Shown here piece by piece: positions 28,266-39,785 of a stretch of DNA of 64,000 bases. The notes beneath the pieces were generated by a model that saw nothing but the letters and a program-made list of their open reading frames with translations, searched no databases and was not told the DNA's origin. This DNA comes from Egibacter sp. (GTDB taxonomy: Bacteria; Actinomycetota; Nitriliruptoria; Euzebyales; Egibacteraceae): NCBI GenBank assembly GCA_003553795.1, contig PWFH01000015.1, positions 1 through 64,000 on the forward strand, in the 5' to 3' direction. A program made the position numbers and the translations under genes. Position 1 is the first letter of the stretch, and each line of letters opens with the position of its first letter.

Positions 28266-29159
28266 ATGGAGTGGTGGTGCGCGGCGACCGAGCAGGCCTG
28301 GGACTGGACCCCGCGGTTCTACCTCGGCTCGTGGCTGTTCACCCTGAGCCTGCTCGGGGCCTATGCGCTCGCATGGCGGCGCCTCGCCCCTCCCGTGGTC
28401 AGCGAGGAGCGCCGGCGGCGCAACCGCCGGAAGATCACCGCCTTCGTCGTCGGCGCGCTCGTCTTCCACGCGAGCGTCGACTGGCCCATCGGCACGCTCG
28501 GCGCCGGCTACCTCGCGAGCGTCGGCATGCTGCGCTTCATCCTCATCACCCTCGTCGTCGCCCCCCTGCTGCTCAAGGGCACGCCGGTGTGGCTCGCCCG
28601 CCGGCTGCTGCCGGAGGGCCGGGTGCGCGACGCCGCGCGGATGCTCGCCCGCGGCCTGCCCGCGCTCGTGATCTTCAACGCCATCGCGCTGTCGACCCAC
28701 GCGCCGGCCTTCGCCGACCCGCTGCTGTCGAGCCCGGTCGGCGCGATGGTCATGGACCTGTCGTGGCTGCTCGGCGGTCTCGTCCTGTGGATGCCGGTGC
28801 TCTCGCCGCTGCCGGAGGTGCCCCGGTTGTCGACACCGGTGGCGATGGCCTACCTCTTCGCGCAGTCGGTGCTGCCGACGATCCCGGCGTCCTTTCTCAC
28901 CTTCGCCGAGTATCCCCTGTACTCGACGTTCGAGCTCGCGCCGCGCGTCGGGACGATCGACCCGACGCTCGACCAGCGCAACGCCGGGCTCATCATGAAG
29001 ATCGTCGCCGGGTTCATCCTCTGGGGTCGCATCGCCGTGCTGTGGTTCCGCTGGGCGGCGAGCCAGGAGCGGCCCGACGAGGTGACCTCGCCCGACCTCG
29101 ACTTCGACGAGCTCCTCGACGAGGAGGGCATGCGCCCCGCCCCGGAGGTGGACCGATGA
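28266..29159 (+). CDS. ctaG: Cytochrome c oxidase assembly factor, CtaG (caa3 type)
   Basis: A 297-residue protein with about seven transmembrane helices, starting ATG GAG TGG TGG behind GAGCGAGG. The conserved GYLASVGMLRF (where many homologues have HMxQH), LSTHAPAFADP and LWGRIAVLWFRW segments identify the Bacillus-type CtaG family needed for caa3 oxidase assembly. The usual HM-xx-H loop is replaced by SVGMLRF, so metal-binding residues may be altered. It overlaps the cytochrome c gene (ATGA). Confidence 0.85.
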   Translation: MEWWCAATEQAWDWTPRFYLGSWLFTLSLLGAYALAWRRLAPPVVSEERRRRNRRKITAFVVGALVFHASVDWPIGTLGAGYLASVGMLRFILITLVVAPLLLKGTPVWLARRLLPEGRVRDAARMLARGLPALVIFNAIALSTHAPAFADPLLSSPVGAMVMDLSWLLGGLVLWMPVLSPLPEVPRLSTPVAMAYLFAQSVLPTIPASFLTFAEYPLYSTFELAPRVGTIDPTLDQRNAGLIMKIVAGFILWGRIAVLWFRWAASQERPDEVTSPDLDFDELLDEEGMRPAPEVDR

Positions 29160-29554
29160 GACCGCTGCCCGCCGGCACCCTCACGCCGCTGCTGCTCGCC
29201 GCTGCGCTCGCGCTCGCCGGCTGCGGGGCCGACGAGCCCGACGAGCGTGAGCTCGACGCGACCGCGCAGCGCGGCGAGGAGCTCGTCGCCGTCCACGGCT
29301 GCATCGGCTGTCACTCCGCCGACGGCAGCGACCGCACGGGGCCGACGTTCCTCGGGCAGTGGGGCACCGAGCGCGAGCTCGACGACGGTCGGGTCGTCGT
29401 CTTCGACGCCGAGCACGTCGCCGAGGTGCTCGCCGACCCCTCCTCGCGCTCCCGCGCCGACTACGGCGCGCGGATGCCGGCGTTCCCCGACCTGCCCGCC
29501 GAGGAGGTCGAGGCGATCACCGCCTACCTCGAGGCCCTCGGCGACGGCGGCTGA
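29156..29554 (+). CDS. Small c-type cytochrome, lipoprotein
   Basis: A 132-residue lipoprotein (LALAGC) with one haem c site, CIGCH near residue 49, and an axial Met in ARMPAFPDLP. The fold resembles the cytochrome c domain fused to subunit II of caa3 oxidases, with LGQWGTERELDDGR. It ends the copper/oxidase-assembly operon; oxidase subunits themselves are not in the window. Confidence 0.87.
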   Translation: MRPLPAGTLTPLLLAAALALAGCGADEPDERELDATAQRGEELVAVHGCIGCHSADGSDRTGPTFLGQWGTERELDDGRVVVFDAEHVAEVLADPSSRSRADYGARMPAFPDLPAEEVEAITAYLEALGDGG

Positions 29555-29656
29555 GCCCGTCCGCACGTCGCGTCGTGGCGGGTCGGGACCAACGTCCCGC
29601 CAGTCGCGGGTCCGGGGGCCTCAGCACCCCCGCTAACACGCGCTGAGGATGCCGCG

Positions 29657-29674
29657 GGCAGCGATACTGCTGCC
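29657..29674. promoter_or_regulatory. Inverted repeat GGCAGC-N6-GCTGCC upstream of cydA
   Basis: Perfect 6-base arms flank GATACT, a -10-like hexamer, 55 nt before the cydA start. A second, looser repeat (CCTCAGC at 29619-29625 and GCTGAGG at 29642-29648) and a GGGAC/GTCCC hairpin lie just upstream in the same 175-base gap. A regulator site for the bd oxidase operon is an inference. Confidence 0.35.
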
Positions 29675-29729
29675 TGGCGCCCGCGCACGGCTGGATGCCC
29701 CGGCCGGCCCGAGACAGGAGCACCCCGCG

Positions 29730-31109
29730 ATGGACGCACTCGAGCTGGCACGGTGGCAGTTCGGGGCCACGACGGTCTTCCACTTCCTCTTCGTGCCCCT
29801 CACCATCGGCCTCGCCCCGATGATCGCGATCTTCCAGACGATCGCCTACCGCACCGGTGACGAGAAGTGGCTGCGCCTCACGAAGTTCTTCGGCAAGCTC
29901 TTCCTCATCAACTTCGCGCTCGGCGTCGTCACCGGGATCGTGCAGGAGTTCCAGTTCGGGATGAACTGGTCGAGCTACTCCCGCTACGTCGGCGACATCT
30001 TCGGCGCGCCGCTCGCGATCGAGGGGCTCGCGGCGTTCTTCCTCGAGTCGACGTTCCTCGGCTTGTGGATCTTCGGGTGGAGCCGCCTGCCCAAGGGCGT
30101 GCACCTCGCGACGATCTGGCTCGTCGCGCTCGGCACGTGGCTCTCGGCCTACTTCATCCTCGCGGCGAACTCGTGGATGCAGAACCCCGTCGGCTTCCGC
30201 ATCAACGAGGAGCTCGGCCGCGCCGAGCTCGACAGCTTCTCGGCGGTGCTGACGAACTCCAACCTCTTCGTGCAGTTCCAGCACACCGTCCTCGCGGCGC
30301 TGCTCACCGCGGCGGTCTTCGTCCTCGGCGTCTGCGGCTACCACCTGCTCAAGGGCAACGACGTCGAGGTGTTCCGCCCCGCTGCGGTCATCGCGCTCGT
30401 CATCATGCTCGCGTCCTCGCTCGGCACCGCGTGGGCGGGTCACAGCCAGGCGCAGCTCAAGACCGAGCAGCAGCCGATGAAGATCGCCGCGGCCGAGGCG
30501 CTCTACGAGACCGAGGCGCCGGCGAGCTACTCGCTGTTCGCCGTCGGCCCGCTCGACGGCTCGCGGACCTACATCAACCTCACCCTGCCCTACCTCCTGT
30601 CGGTGCTCGCGACGAACACCATCGACGGCGAGGTCGTCGGGATGAACGACCTCCAGGAGCGCTACGAGGAGGAGTACGGCGCGGGCGACTACGTGCCGAA
30701 CGTGCCGGTCCTCTACTGGACGTTCCGCATCATGGTCGGCATCGGCACCCTGCTCATCGCCGTGGCGGCCCTCGGGCTCTACCTCGTGCGTCGCAAGCGG
30801 CTCGAGCACAGCCGGTGGTTCCTCAAGGCCTCGGTCCCGCTCATCGTCCTGCCGTTCGTCGCGAACTCCGCCGGGTGGATCTTCACCGAGATGGGGCGCC
30901 AGCCTTGGGTCGTGCAGGAGGTGCTGCTCACCGCCGACGGGGTGAGCCCGACGGTCTCGGCGGGCAACGTCCTGACCTCGCTGCTCGCCTTCGTCGCGAT
31001 CTACGGCGTGCTCATCGTCGTCGAGGTCGGCCTGCTGCTGCACTACGGCCGCAAGGGCCTCACCAACGAGCGCACGGCGGAGGACGTCGGCGCCTCCCTC
31101 CAGTACTAG
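29730..31109 (+). CDS. cydA: Cytochrome bd quinol oxidase subunit I
   Basis: A 459-residue, nine-helix subunit holding all three haems. Axial His18 (TVFHFLF), His near 185 (VQFQHTVLA) and the EMGRQPW motif near 388 are present. The quinol loop is short, as in non-proteobacterial CydA. ATG 29730 follows ACAGGAG. First gene of cydABDC. Cytochrome bd reduces oxygen at low tension and resists sulfide, which fits the reactive-sulfur genes downstream. Confidence 0.95.
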   Translation: MDALELARWQFGATTVFHFLFVPLTIGLAPMIAIFQTIAYRTGDEKWLRLTKFFGKLFLINFALGVVTGIVQEFQFGMNWSSYSRYVGDIFGAPLAIEGLAAFFLESTFLGLWIFGWSRLPKGVHLATIWLVALGTWLSAYFILAANSWMQNPVGFRINEELGRAELDSFSAVLTNSNLFVQFQHTVLAALLTAAVFVLGVCGYHLLKGNDVEVFRPAAVIALVIMLASSLGTAWAGHSQAQLKTEQQPMKIAAAEALYETEAPASYSLFAVGPLDGSRTYINLTLPYLLSVLATNTIDGEVVGMNDLQERYEEEYGAGDYVPNVPVLYWTFRIMVGIGTLLIAVAALGLYLVRRKRLEHSRWFLKASVPLIVLPFVANSAGWIFTEMGRQPWVVQEVLLTADGVSPTVSAGNVLTSLLAFVAIYGVLIVVEVGLLLHYGRKGLTNERTAEDVGASLQY

Positions 31110-31121
31110 ACGGGGCTCGCC

Positions 31122-32192
31122 ATGGACTTCTGGAACCTCGAGACGCTCTGGTTCACCCTCATCGCCGTGCTCTGGCTCGGCTACTTCTTCCTCGAGGGCT
31201 TCGACTTCGGCGTCGGCACCCTGCTGCCGTTCCTCTCGAAGGACGACGTCGACCGCCGGGTGATGATCAACACCATTGGCCCGGTGTGGGACGCCAACGA
31301 GGTGTGGCTGCTCGTCGCCGGCGGCGCGATGTTCGCCGCCTTCCCCGAGTGGTACGCGACGCTGTTCAGCGGCTTCTACCTCGCGCTCCTGCTCATCCTC
31401 CTCGCGCTCATCGCCCGCGGCGTCGCCTTCGAGTTCCGGGGCAAGCGCGACGACGCCCGCTGGCGTGCGCGCTGGGACCAGGCGATCTTCTGGGGCTCGG
31501 CGATCCCCGCGCTGCTGTGGGGCGTGGCCTTCGGGTCGATCCTGCGCGGCACGCCGATCGACGCCTCGGGGGAGTACGTCGGCACCTTCTTCGACCTCCT
31601 GCACCCCTACGCCCTGCTCGGCGGGCTCATGACGCTGTCGCTGTTCACCCTCCACGGCGCGGTGTTCCTCACCCTGAAGACCGAGGGCGAGATCACCGAC
31701 CGGGCCCGCGCCTACGCGCGGCGCATCTGGTGGCCGGCGGCGGCGACGACGCTCGGCTTCCTGTCGTGGAGCTACTACACCGCGGCGACGACCGGCGACC
31801 GCGGCATCGTCCCCGACTTCGTGCCGATCACCGCGCTGGCGGCGGTGCTCGTCGTCTCCTGGCTGCTCGCCGAGAAGCTCGACGGCTGGGCGTTCCTCGC
31901 CACCGGCACCGCGATCCTCCTCACGATGGCGACGATCTTCCTCAACCTCTACCCGCGGGTGATGGTCTCCTCGATCGACCCCGACTTCAGCCTCACGATC
32001 TTCAACGCGAGCTCGACGACGTACACGCTCACGATCATGAGCTGGGTCGCGCTCATCATGACGCCGGTCGTCATCGCCTACCAGGCATGGAGCTACTGGG
32101 TCTTCCGCAAGCGCGTGAGCCGTGACCAGTTCGTCAGTGCGGCGACGGTGGCCGGCGACGAGGACGCAGGGGAGGCCGAGGCAGGCTCGTGA
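31122..32192 (+). CDS. cydB: Cytochrome bd quinol oxidase subunit II
   Basis: A 356-residue membrane protein with eight or nine helices. GYFFLEGFDFGVG, GPVWDANEVWL and LHGAVFL are the family signatures. It starts 12 nt after cydA and its stop overlaps the GTG of cydD (GTGA). It lies against CydA in the membrane and needs CydDC for haem insertion. Confidence 0.95.
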   Translation: MDFWNLETLWFTLIAVLWLGYFFLEGFDFGVGTLLPFLSKDDVDRRVMINTIGPVWDANEVWLLVAGGAMFAAFPEWYATLFSGFYLALLLILLALIARGVAFEFRGKRDDARWRARWDQAIFWGSAIPALLWGVAFGSILRGTPIDASGEYVGTFFDLLHPYALLGGLMTLSLFTLHGAVFLTLKTEGEITDRARAYARRIWWPAAATTLGFLSWSYYTAATTGDRGIVPDFVPITALAAVLVVSWLLAEKLDGWAFLATGTAILLTMATIFLNLYPRVMVSSIDPDFSLTIFNASSTTYTLTIMSWVALIMTPVVIAYQAWSYWVFRKRVSRDQFVSAATVAGDEDAGEAEAGS

Positions 32193-33937
32193 AGCCGCTC
32201 GACCCGCGCCTGCTGCGCCGCGCGCGGTCGACACGGTCCTTCCTCGCGCTCACCGTCGGCCTCGGGCTGGCCACCGCGGTCGTCGTCATCGTCCAGGCGA
32301 CCGCGCTCGCCGAGGTCATCGCCGGGGCCTTCGTCGGCGGCGCCGGCCTCGACGACCTCACCGGTGCGCTCGGGCTGCTCGCCGTCGCCGTGCTCGCGCG
32401 GGCGGGGCTGGCCTGGGGCAGCGAGGTCGCGAGCCAGCGCGCGTCGGCGCGGGTGAAGTCCGAGCTGCGTCAGGGGCTGCTCGGTCGCGTCGCCAGCGAC
32501 GGCCCCGTCGCCCTCGCCGGGCGCAGCCGCGGGGAGCTCGCGATCACCGCGACCCGCGGCATCGACGCGCTCGACGCCTACTTCTCCCGCTACCTGCCCC
32601 AGCTCGCCCTCGCCGCTCTCGTGCCGCTGCTCGCCGTGGCGTGGATCTGGCCGCGCGACCCCGTCTCGGTCGGCATCCTCGCGCTCACCCTGCCGACGAT
32701 CCCCCTCTTCATGGTCCTCATCGGCCTCGCCGCGCGCGGGCGGACGAGGCGGCAGTGGCAGGCGCTCACGAGGCTCGGGCGGCACTTCCTCGACGTCCTG
32801 CAGGGGCTGCCGACGCTCAAGGCCCACGGGCGGGCCGAGCGCCAGCGCGCCGAGATCGCGCGGGTCACCGACGACCTCCGGCAGCGGACGCTGCGGACGC
32901 TGCGCGTGGCGTTCCTGTCCTCGGGCTGGCTCGAGCTCATGGCGATGATCGGCGTGGCGATGCTCGCCGTCGGCATCGGCCTGCGGCTGCTCGAGGGCAC
33001 GATCGACTTCGAGACCGGGCTGGCGATCCTCATCCTCGCCCCGGAGATCTACCTTCCGGTGCGCATGCTCGGCCAGCAGTTCCACGCCTCGACCGAGGGC
33101 CTCGAGGTCGCCTCCGAGCTCCTCGACGTCCTCGAGGCCCCGGCGGCCGCTCCAGGCGGCAGCGCCGCCCCGCCCGACGCCGCGGCGGTGACGGTGCGCC
33201 TCGACGGGGTGGCCTACGCCTACCCGGGCCGGCAGGAGGGCGCGCTCGGCGGGGCCGACCTCACGATCCACCCCGGTGAGCACCTCGCGCTCGTGGGCCC
33301 GACCGGCGCCGGCAAGTCGACGCTGCTCAGCCTCCTGCTCGGCTTCGCTGCGCCGAGCGCCGGGCGGCTCACGCTGCTCGAGCCCGGCAGCGGCGGGGTC
33401 GAGCTCGGCGCGGTGGACCTCGACGCGTGGCGCGCCCAACTGGCCTGGGTGCCCCAGCGTCCGCACCTCGTCGCCGGCTCGCTCGCCGACAACGTCCGGC
33501 TCGCCGACCCCGACGCCGACGACGCCGCAGTCGCGCGGGCGCTCGCCGACGCCGGGGCCGACTTCGTCGACGACCTGCCCGCGGGGGCCGCGACGCTGCT
33601 CGGCGAGCGCGGCGCGGGCCTGTCGGCCGGCCAGCGTCGTCGCGTCGCCCTCGCCCGGGCGTTCCTGCGCGACGCCCGCCTCGTGCTGCTCGACGAGCCC
33701 ACCGCCGACCTCGACGTCGACAGCGAGGAGGCAGTGCGCGCCGCGCTCGCGCGCCTCGCCGTCGGGCGCACCCTCGTCGTCGTCACCCACCGCCTCGCGC
33801 TCGCCGAGCGCGCGGACCGCGTCGCGGTGCTGCGCGACGGTCGCGTCGTCGAGCAGGGACCGCCGGGCCGTCTCGCCGTCGCGGGCGGACCCTACGCCGA
33901 GCTGCGCGCGGGCTCGGGCGTGGGGGGCGCGCGATGA
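32189..33937 (+). CDS. cydD: CydD-like half of a CydDC ABC exporter
   Basis: A 582-residue ABC half-transporter: six N-terminal helices with SRGELAITATRGIDALDAYF typical of CydD, then the ATPase with GPTGAGKST, the ABC signature (LSAGQRRRVALAR) and LLDEPTADLD. CydDC exports glutathione/cysteine or carries haem in known systems and is required for bd assembly. GTG start inside the cydB stop. Confidence 0.9.
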   Translation: MKPLDPRLLRRARSTRSFLALTVGLGLATAVVVIVQATALAEVIAGAFVGGAGLDDLTGALGLLAVAVLARAGLAWGSEVASQRASARVKSELRQGLLGRVASDGPVALAGRSRGELAITATRGIDALDAYFSRYLPQLALAALVPLLAVAWIWPRDPVSVGILALTLPTIPLFMVLIGLAARGRTRRQWQALTRLGRHFLDVLQGLPTLKAHGRAERQRAEIARVTDDLRQRTLRTLRVAFLSSGWLELMAMIGVAMLAVGIGLRLLEGTIDFETGLAILILAPEIYLPVRMLGQQFHASTEGLEVASELLDVLEAPAAAPGGSAAPPDAAAVTVRLDGVAYAYPGRQEGALGGADLTIHPGEHLALVGPTGAGKSTLLSLLLGFAAPSAGRLTLLEPGSGGVELGAVDLDAWRAQLAWVPQRPHLVAGSLADNVRLADPDADDAAVARALADAGADFVDDLPAGAATLLGERGAGLSAGQRRRVALARAFLRDARLVLLDEPTADLDVDSEEAVRAALARLAVGRTLVVVTHRLALAERADRVAVLRDGRVVEQGPPGRLAVAGGPYAELRAGSGVGGAR

Positions 33938-35700
33938 GTGACCGGCAGGTGCTCGGCCGTCTCCTGCGTCTCGCGCGCCCCGAGCGCGGCCGGCTCGCGC
34001 TGTCGATGCTGCTCGGCTTCGCGACGGTCGGCGCGAGCATCGGCCTCATGGCGACCTCGGGGTTCCTCATCTCCTACGCCGCGCTGCGGCCGCCGATCCT
34101 CGAGCTGCTCGCCGCCGTCGTCGGGGTGCGGGCCTTCGGCGTGAGCCGCGGGGTGCTGCGCTACCTCGAGCGCCTCGCGAGCCACGATGCGGCGTTCCGC
34201 CTGCTCGCCGACCTGCGCGTCGCCGTCTACGAGCGGCTCGAGGCGCTCGCGCCCGCCGGCCTCGAGCGGCGCCGTCGCGGTGACCTGCTCAGCCGCCTCG
34301 TCGACGACGTCGACGAGCTGCAGACGGTCTTCATCCGCGGCATCGCCCCGCCGGTCGTCGCCGCAGGGGTGCTCGCCCTGTCCACCGGGCTGCTCGCCGC
34401 CTTCCTGCCGACCGCGGCGCTCGTGCTCGCCGCGGCGCTGCTCGGCGCGGGGCTCGGGGTGTCGCTGCTCGCGCTGCGGCTCGGTCGGGCCACGCAGGCC
34501 CGCCTCGCCGCCGCGCGCGGGCTGCTGGCCACCGAGGTCCTCGGCCTGCTCGAGGGCGCCGGCGAGCTGCTGGCCTACGGCCGCGTCGACGACGCCCTCG
34601 CCGAGGTCGAGGCCGCCGACGCCGAGCTCGTGGCGCTCGAGCGCGCCGGCGCGTGGCGGGCCGGGCTCGTCGCCGCCCTCGGCACGCTCGTCTCCGGTGG
34701 GGCGGTGGGGCTCGTCGCCGTCGTCGGGGTCCCCGCGGTGGCCGCCGGCGACCTCGCGGGCTACCACCTCGCCCTCGTCGTGCTCACCGCGATGGCGGCC
34801 TTCGAGGCGACCAGCCCGCTGCCGGCCGCCGCGCAGGAGCTGAGCGGGGCGCTCGCGGCGGCCCGACGGGTGTTCGAGCTCACCGACGCGCCCGACCCCG
34901 TCGCCGAGCCGGCCACGCCGCGGCCCGCCCCCGCGGGCGGGGAGCTGCGCTTCGAGGCCGCGCGGCTGCGCTACGCCCCCGACGAGCCGCCGGCCCTCGA
35001 CGGCGTCGACCTCACCCTCCTGCGCGGGCGCCGGGTCGCGCTCGTCGGCCCGAGCGGGGCGGGCAAGACCTCGCTGGCCCACGTCGCGCTGCGCTTCCGC
35101 GACCTCGACGGCGGCCGGGCGCTCCTCGACGGCGTCGACCTCGAGGCCTACGCCGCCGCCGACGTCCGTCGCGTCGTCGGCCTCGTCGAGCAGGACGCCC
35201 ACCTCTTCGACACCACGATCGGGGCCAACGTCCGGCTCGGGCGGCCCGACGCCAGCGACGACGAGGTCGCCGAGGTGCTCGGGCGCGCCCGGCTCGAGGC
35301 CTGGGTGGCGTCGCTGCCCGACGGGCTCGACACGCCCGTCGGCGAGGAGGGCGTGCGGGTCTCGGCAGGGCAGCGCCAGCGCATCGCCCTCGCGCGGGCG
35401 CTGCTCGTCGGCGCGCCGCTGCTCATCCTCGACGAGCCGACCGCCAACGTCGACCGCACGACGGCACGGGCGCTGCGGCGCGAGATGCTCGACGCCGCCC
35501 GGGGCCGTGGCGTCCTGCTCATCACCCACGACCTGCCCGAGCCCGACGAGGTCGACGAGGTCGTCGTGCTCGAGGCCGGTCGGGTCGTCGAGCGCGGCCG
35601 CCCCGAGGCGCTGCTCGCCGCGGGCGGGCGCTACCGGGCGATGGCCGACCTCGCCGCCGTCGGCGCCCCGCGCGGGGCCGAGCCCCGCGCGGGTGGGTGA
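33934..35700 (+). CDS. cydC: CydC-like half of a CydDC ABC exporter
   Basis: A 588-residue partner of CydD, starting at the ATG that overlaps its stop. GLMATSGFLISYAA and GVSRGVLRYLERLASHD are CydC signatures. ATPase motifs GPSGAGKTS, VSAGQRQRIALAR and LILDEPTANVD are intact. Both ATPase sites of the heterodimer therefore look active. Last gene of the operon, converging on acnA. Confidence 0.9.
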   Translation: MSDRQVLGRLLRLARPERGRLALSMLLGFATVGASIGLMATSGFLISYAALRPPILELLAAVVGVRAFGVSRGVLRYLERLASHDAAFRLLADLRVAVYERLEALAPAGLERRRRGDLLSRLVDDVDELQTVFIRGIAPPVVAAGVLALSTGLLAAFLPTAALVLAAALLGAGLGVSLLALRLGRATQARLAAARGLLATEVLGLLEGAGELLAYGRVDDALAEVEAADAELVALERAGAWRAGLVAALGTLVSGGAVGLVAVVGVPAVAAGDLAGYHLALVVLTAMAAFEATSPLPAAAQELSGALAAARRVFELTDAPDPVAEPATPRPAPAGGELRFEAARLRYAPDEPPALDGVDLTLLRGRRVALVGPSGAGKTSLAHVALRFRDLDGGRALLDGVDLEAYAAADVRRVVGLVEQDAHLFDTTIGANVRLGRPDASDDEVAEVLGRARLEAWVASLPDGLDTPVGEEGVRVSAGQRQRIALARALLVGAPLLILDEPTANVDRTTARALRREMLDAARGRGVLLITHDLPEPDEVDEVVVLEAGRVVERGRPEALLAAGGRYRAMADLAAVGAPRGAEPRAGG

Positions 35701-35712
35701 GCGCCCGCGGGC

Positions 35713-38439
<2,727 letters not shown>

Positions 38440-38524
38440 GCGTACCTCCATCGGCGGGGTGCCCCACTATCGCAGGACCTCCCGTGGTTCGGCACCCAGA
38501 GGGCCCCGACGACCGCGGGCGGGC

Positions 38525-39127
38525 TCAGCGCCGGTGCGCGGTGACGAGGGTGTCGATGGCCTGCCGTGGCCCGTCGTCGGTGGCGACCTCGCGGGTGACC
38601 CGCTCGGCCCGCTCGAGGGCGAGGCCGTCGAGGGCCGCGGCGACGCGCTCGGCGCTCCACAGCAACGTCGGGTCGGGCGGGCCGCCGTGGCCGTGGGCGA
38701 GGTTGTCGACGTCGTGGCCGACGGCGATGAGCGTGCCGCCCGGTGCGACGGCGTCGGCGGCGTGGCCGAGCGCGCGCCCGAGCGGCTCGGCCGGCAGCTG
38801 GAGGTAGGCCACGACGACGAGGTCGAACGGTGTGGCGTCGGGCACCGGTTGGGTGGCGTCGGCCTCGACGAGCGTGAGCGCGACGCCGCGGGCCTCGGCG
38901 AGGGCCCTGGCCTTGGCGAGGCCGACGGGGGAGAAGTCCGTCGCGGTGACCGCCCACCCGCGCTCGGCGAGCCACACGGCGTTGCGACCCTCACCCGCAG
39001 CGAGGTCGAGCGCCCGCCCCGGGGCGGGGGCGAGGCGCTCGACCTCGGCGGCGACGAAGGTGTTGGCGCTCGCCGACCAGACGAGCTCAGCGCCGGCGTA
39101 GCGCGTGTCCCAGTCCTCGGGCGTCAG
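38525..39127 (-). CDS. Class I SAM methyltransferase of the sulfur operon, CTG start
   Basis: About 200 residues: WDTRYAGAELVWS, LDLAAGEGRNAVWLAERG (motif I), VTATDFSPVGLAKAR, FDLVVVAYLQLP. The sequence is near the TehB/thiol-methyltransferase-like group; the substrate is unknown. The CTG at 39127 overlaps the stop of the preceding rhodanese gene by four bases and has GGGAGG 5 nt upstream, and translation from it begins LTPEDWDTRY, where homologues begin. GTG codons at 39160 and 39181 lie inside the rhodanese gene and would add an Arg-rich stretch of no known use. Being coupled to sulfur-handling genes, it may methylate sulfide or small thiols (inference). Confidence 0.75.
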   Translation of the reverse strand: MTPEDWDTRYAGAELVWSASANTFVAAEVERLAPAPGRALDLAAGEGRNAVWLAERGWAVTATDFSPVGLAKARALAEARGVALTLVEADATQPVPDATPFDLVVVAYLQLPAEPLGRALGHAADAVAPGGTLIAVGHDVDNLAHGHGGPPDPTLLWSAERVAAALDGLALERAERVTREVATDDGPRQAIDTLVTAHRR

Positions 39128-39705
39128 CGCAGCCTCCCGAGGGCGATGTCGAGGTCGCACTTCTCGGCGGTGCCGTTCCACGGCATCTTCGAGAGGAGCA
39201 GCCCCATCGCGCAGGTGTTCGTGACCGCGGCGAAGACGAGTCCCGCGCCGATCGCGCCCGAGAAGTAGCGCGCCGGCGGGAAGAAGACGCTCGCGACGAT
39301 CCCGGCGAGCACGAGCGAGCCGGCGGCGAAGCGCACCTGCCGCTCGAGGTCCCAGCGCTCCCGACCCTTGTTGACGTCGAACCCGGACTGCTCCCAGGCG
39401 ACCATGCCGCCCTCGAGGACGCGCAGCTCGTCGGCGGCGCCGGTCGCCGAGAGCTTCTCGTGGGCCTGCGAGGCCCGTGCGCCGGAGCGGCAGACGAGCA
39501 CCGTCGGGGCGGCGAGCGCCTCGGCGATGGCCTCGGGGTCCTCGCCGACGGTGTCGAGCGGGACGTTGATCGCGCCGTCGATGTGGCTGGCCTCGAACTC
39601 CGCCGGGGTGCGGACGTCGAGGACGCGCGGCGAGCCGTCGTCGGCCCGGAGCTCGGCAAGGGCGGTCGGGTCGACGCGGTTGGGCAGGGTGGCGGTGTCG
39701 GTCAT
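39124..39705 (-). CDS. Membrane rhodanese (rhodanese + DUF2892, YgaP-like)
   Basis: A 193-residue protein. Residues about 10-105 form a rhodanese domain with active-site loop VCRSGARA (Cys carries the persulfide). Residues about 125-180 hold two transmembrane helices and the DUF2892-like end. YgaP of E. coli has this build and moves sulfane sulfur at the membrane. ATG at 39705 follows an AAGG; upstream extension into the previous gap is low-complexity. Second gene of the minus-strand persulfide operon. Confidence 0.88.
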   Translation of the reverse strand: MTDTATLPNRVDPTALAELRADDGSPRVLDVRTPAEFEASHIDGAINVPLDTVGEDPEAIAEALAAPTVLVCRSGARASQAHEKLSATGAADELRVLEGGMVAWEQSGFDVNKGRERWDLERQVRFAAGSLVLAGIVASVFFPPARYFSGAIGAGLVFAAVTNTCAMGLLLSKMPWNGTAEKCDLDIALGRLR

Positions 39706-39785
39706 CGTGGGGCCTTTCTGCGCGGTGATTCCAGGCTGCCGCGGGGCGCGGCTCGGGTGCAGCGCCCCGCGAGGGTGAACGGTGC

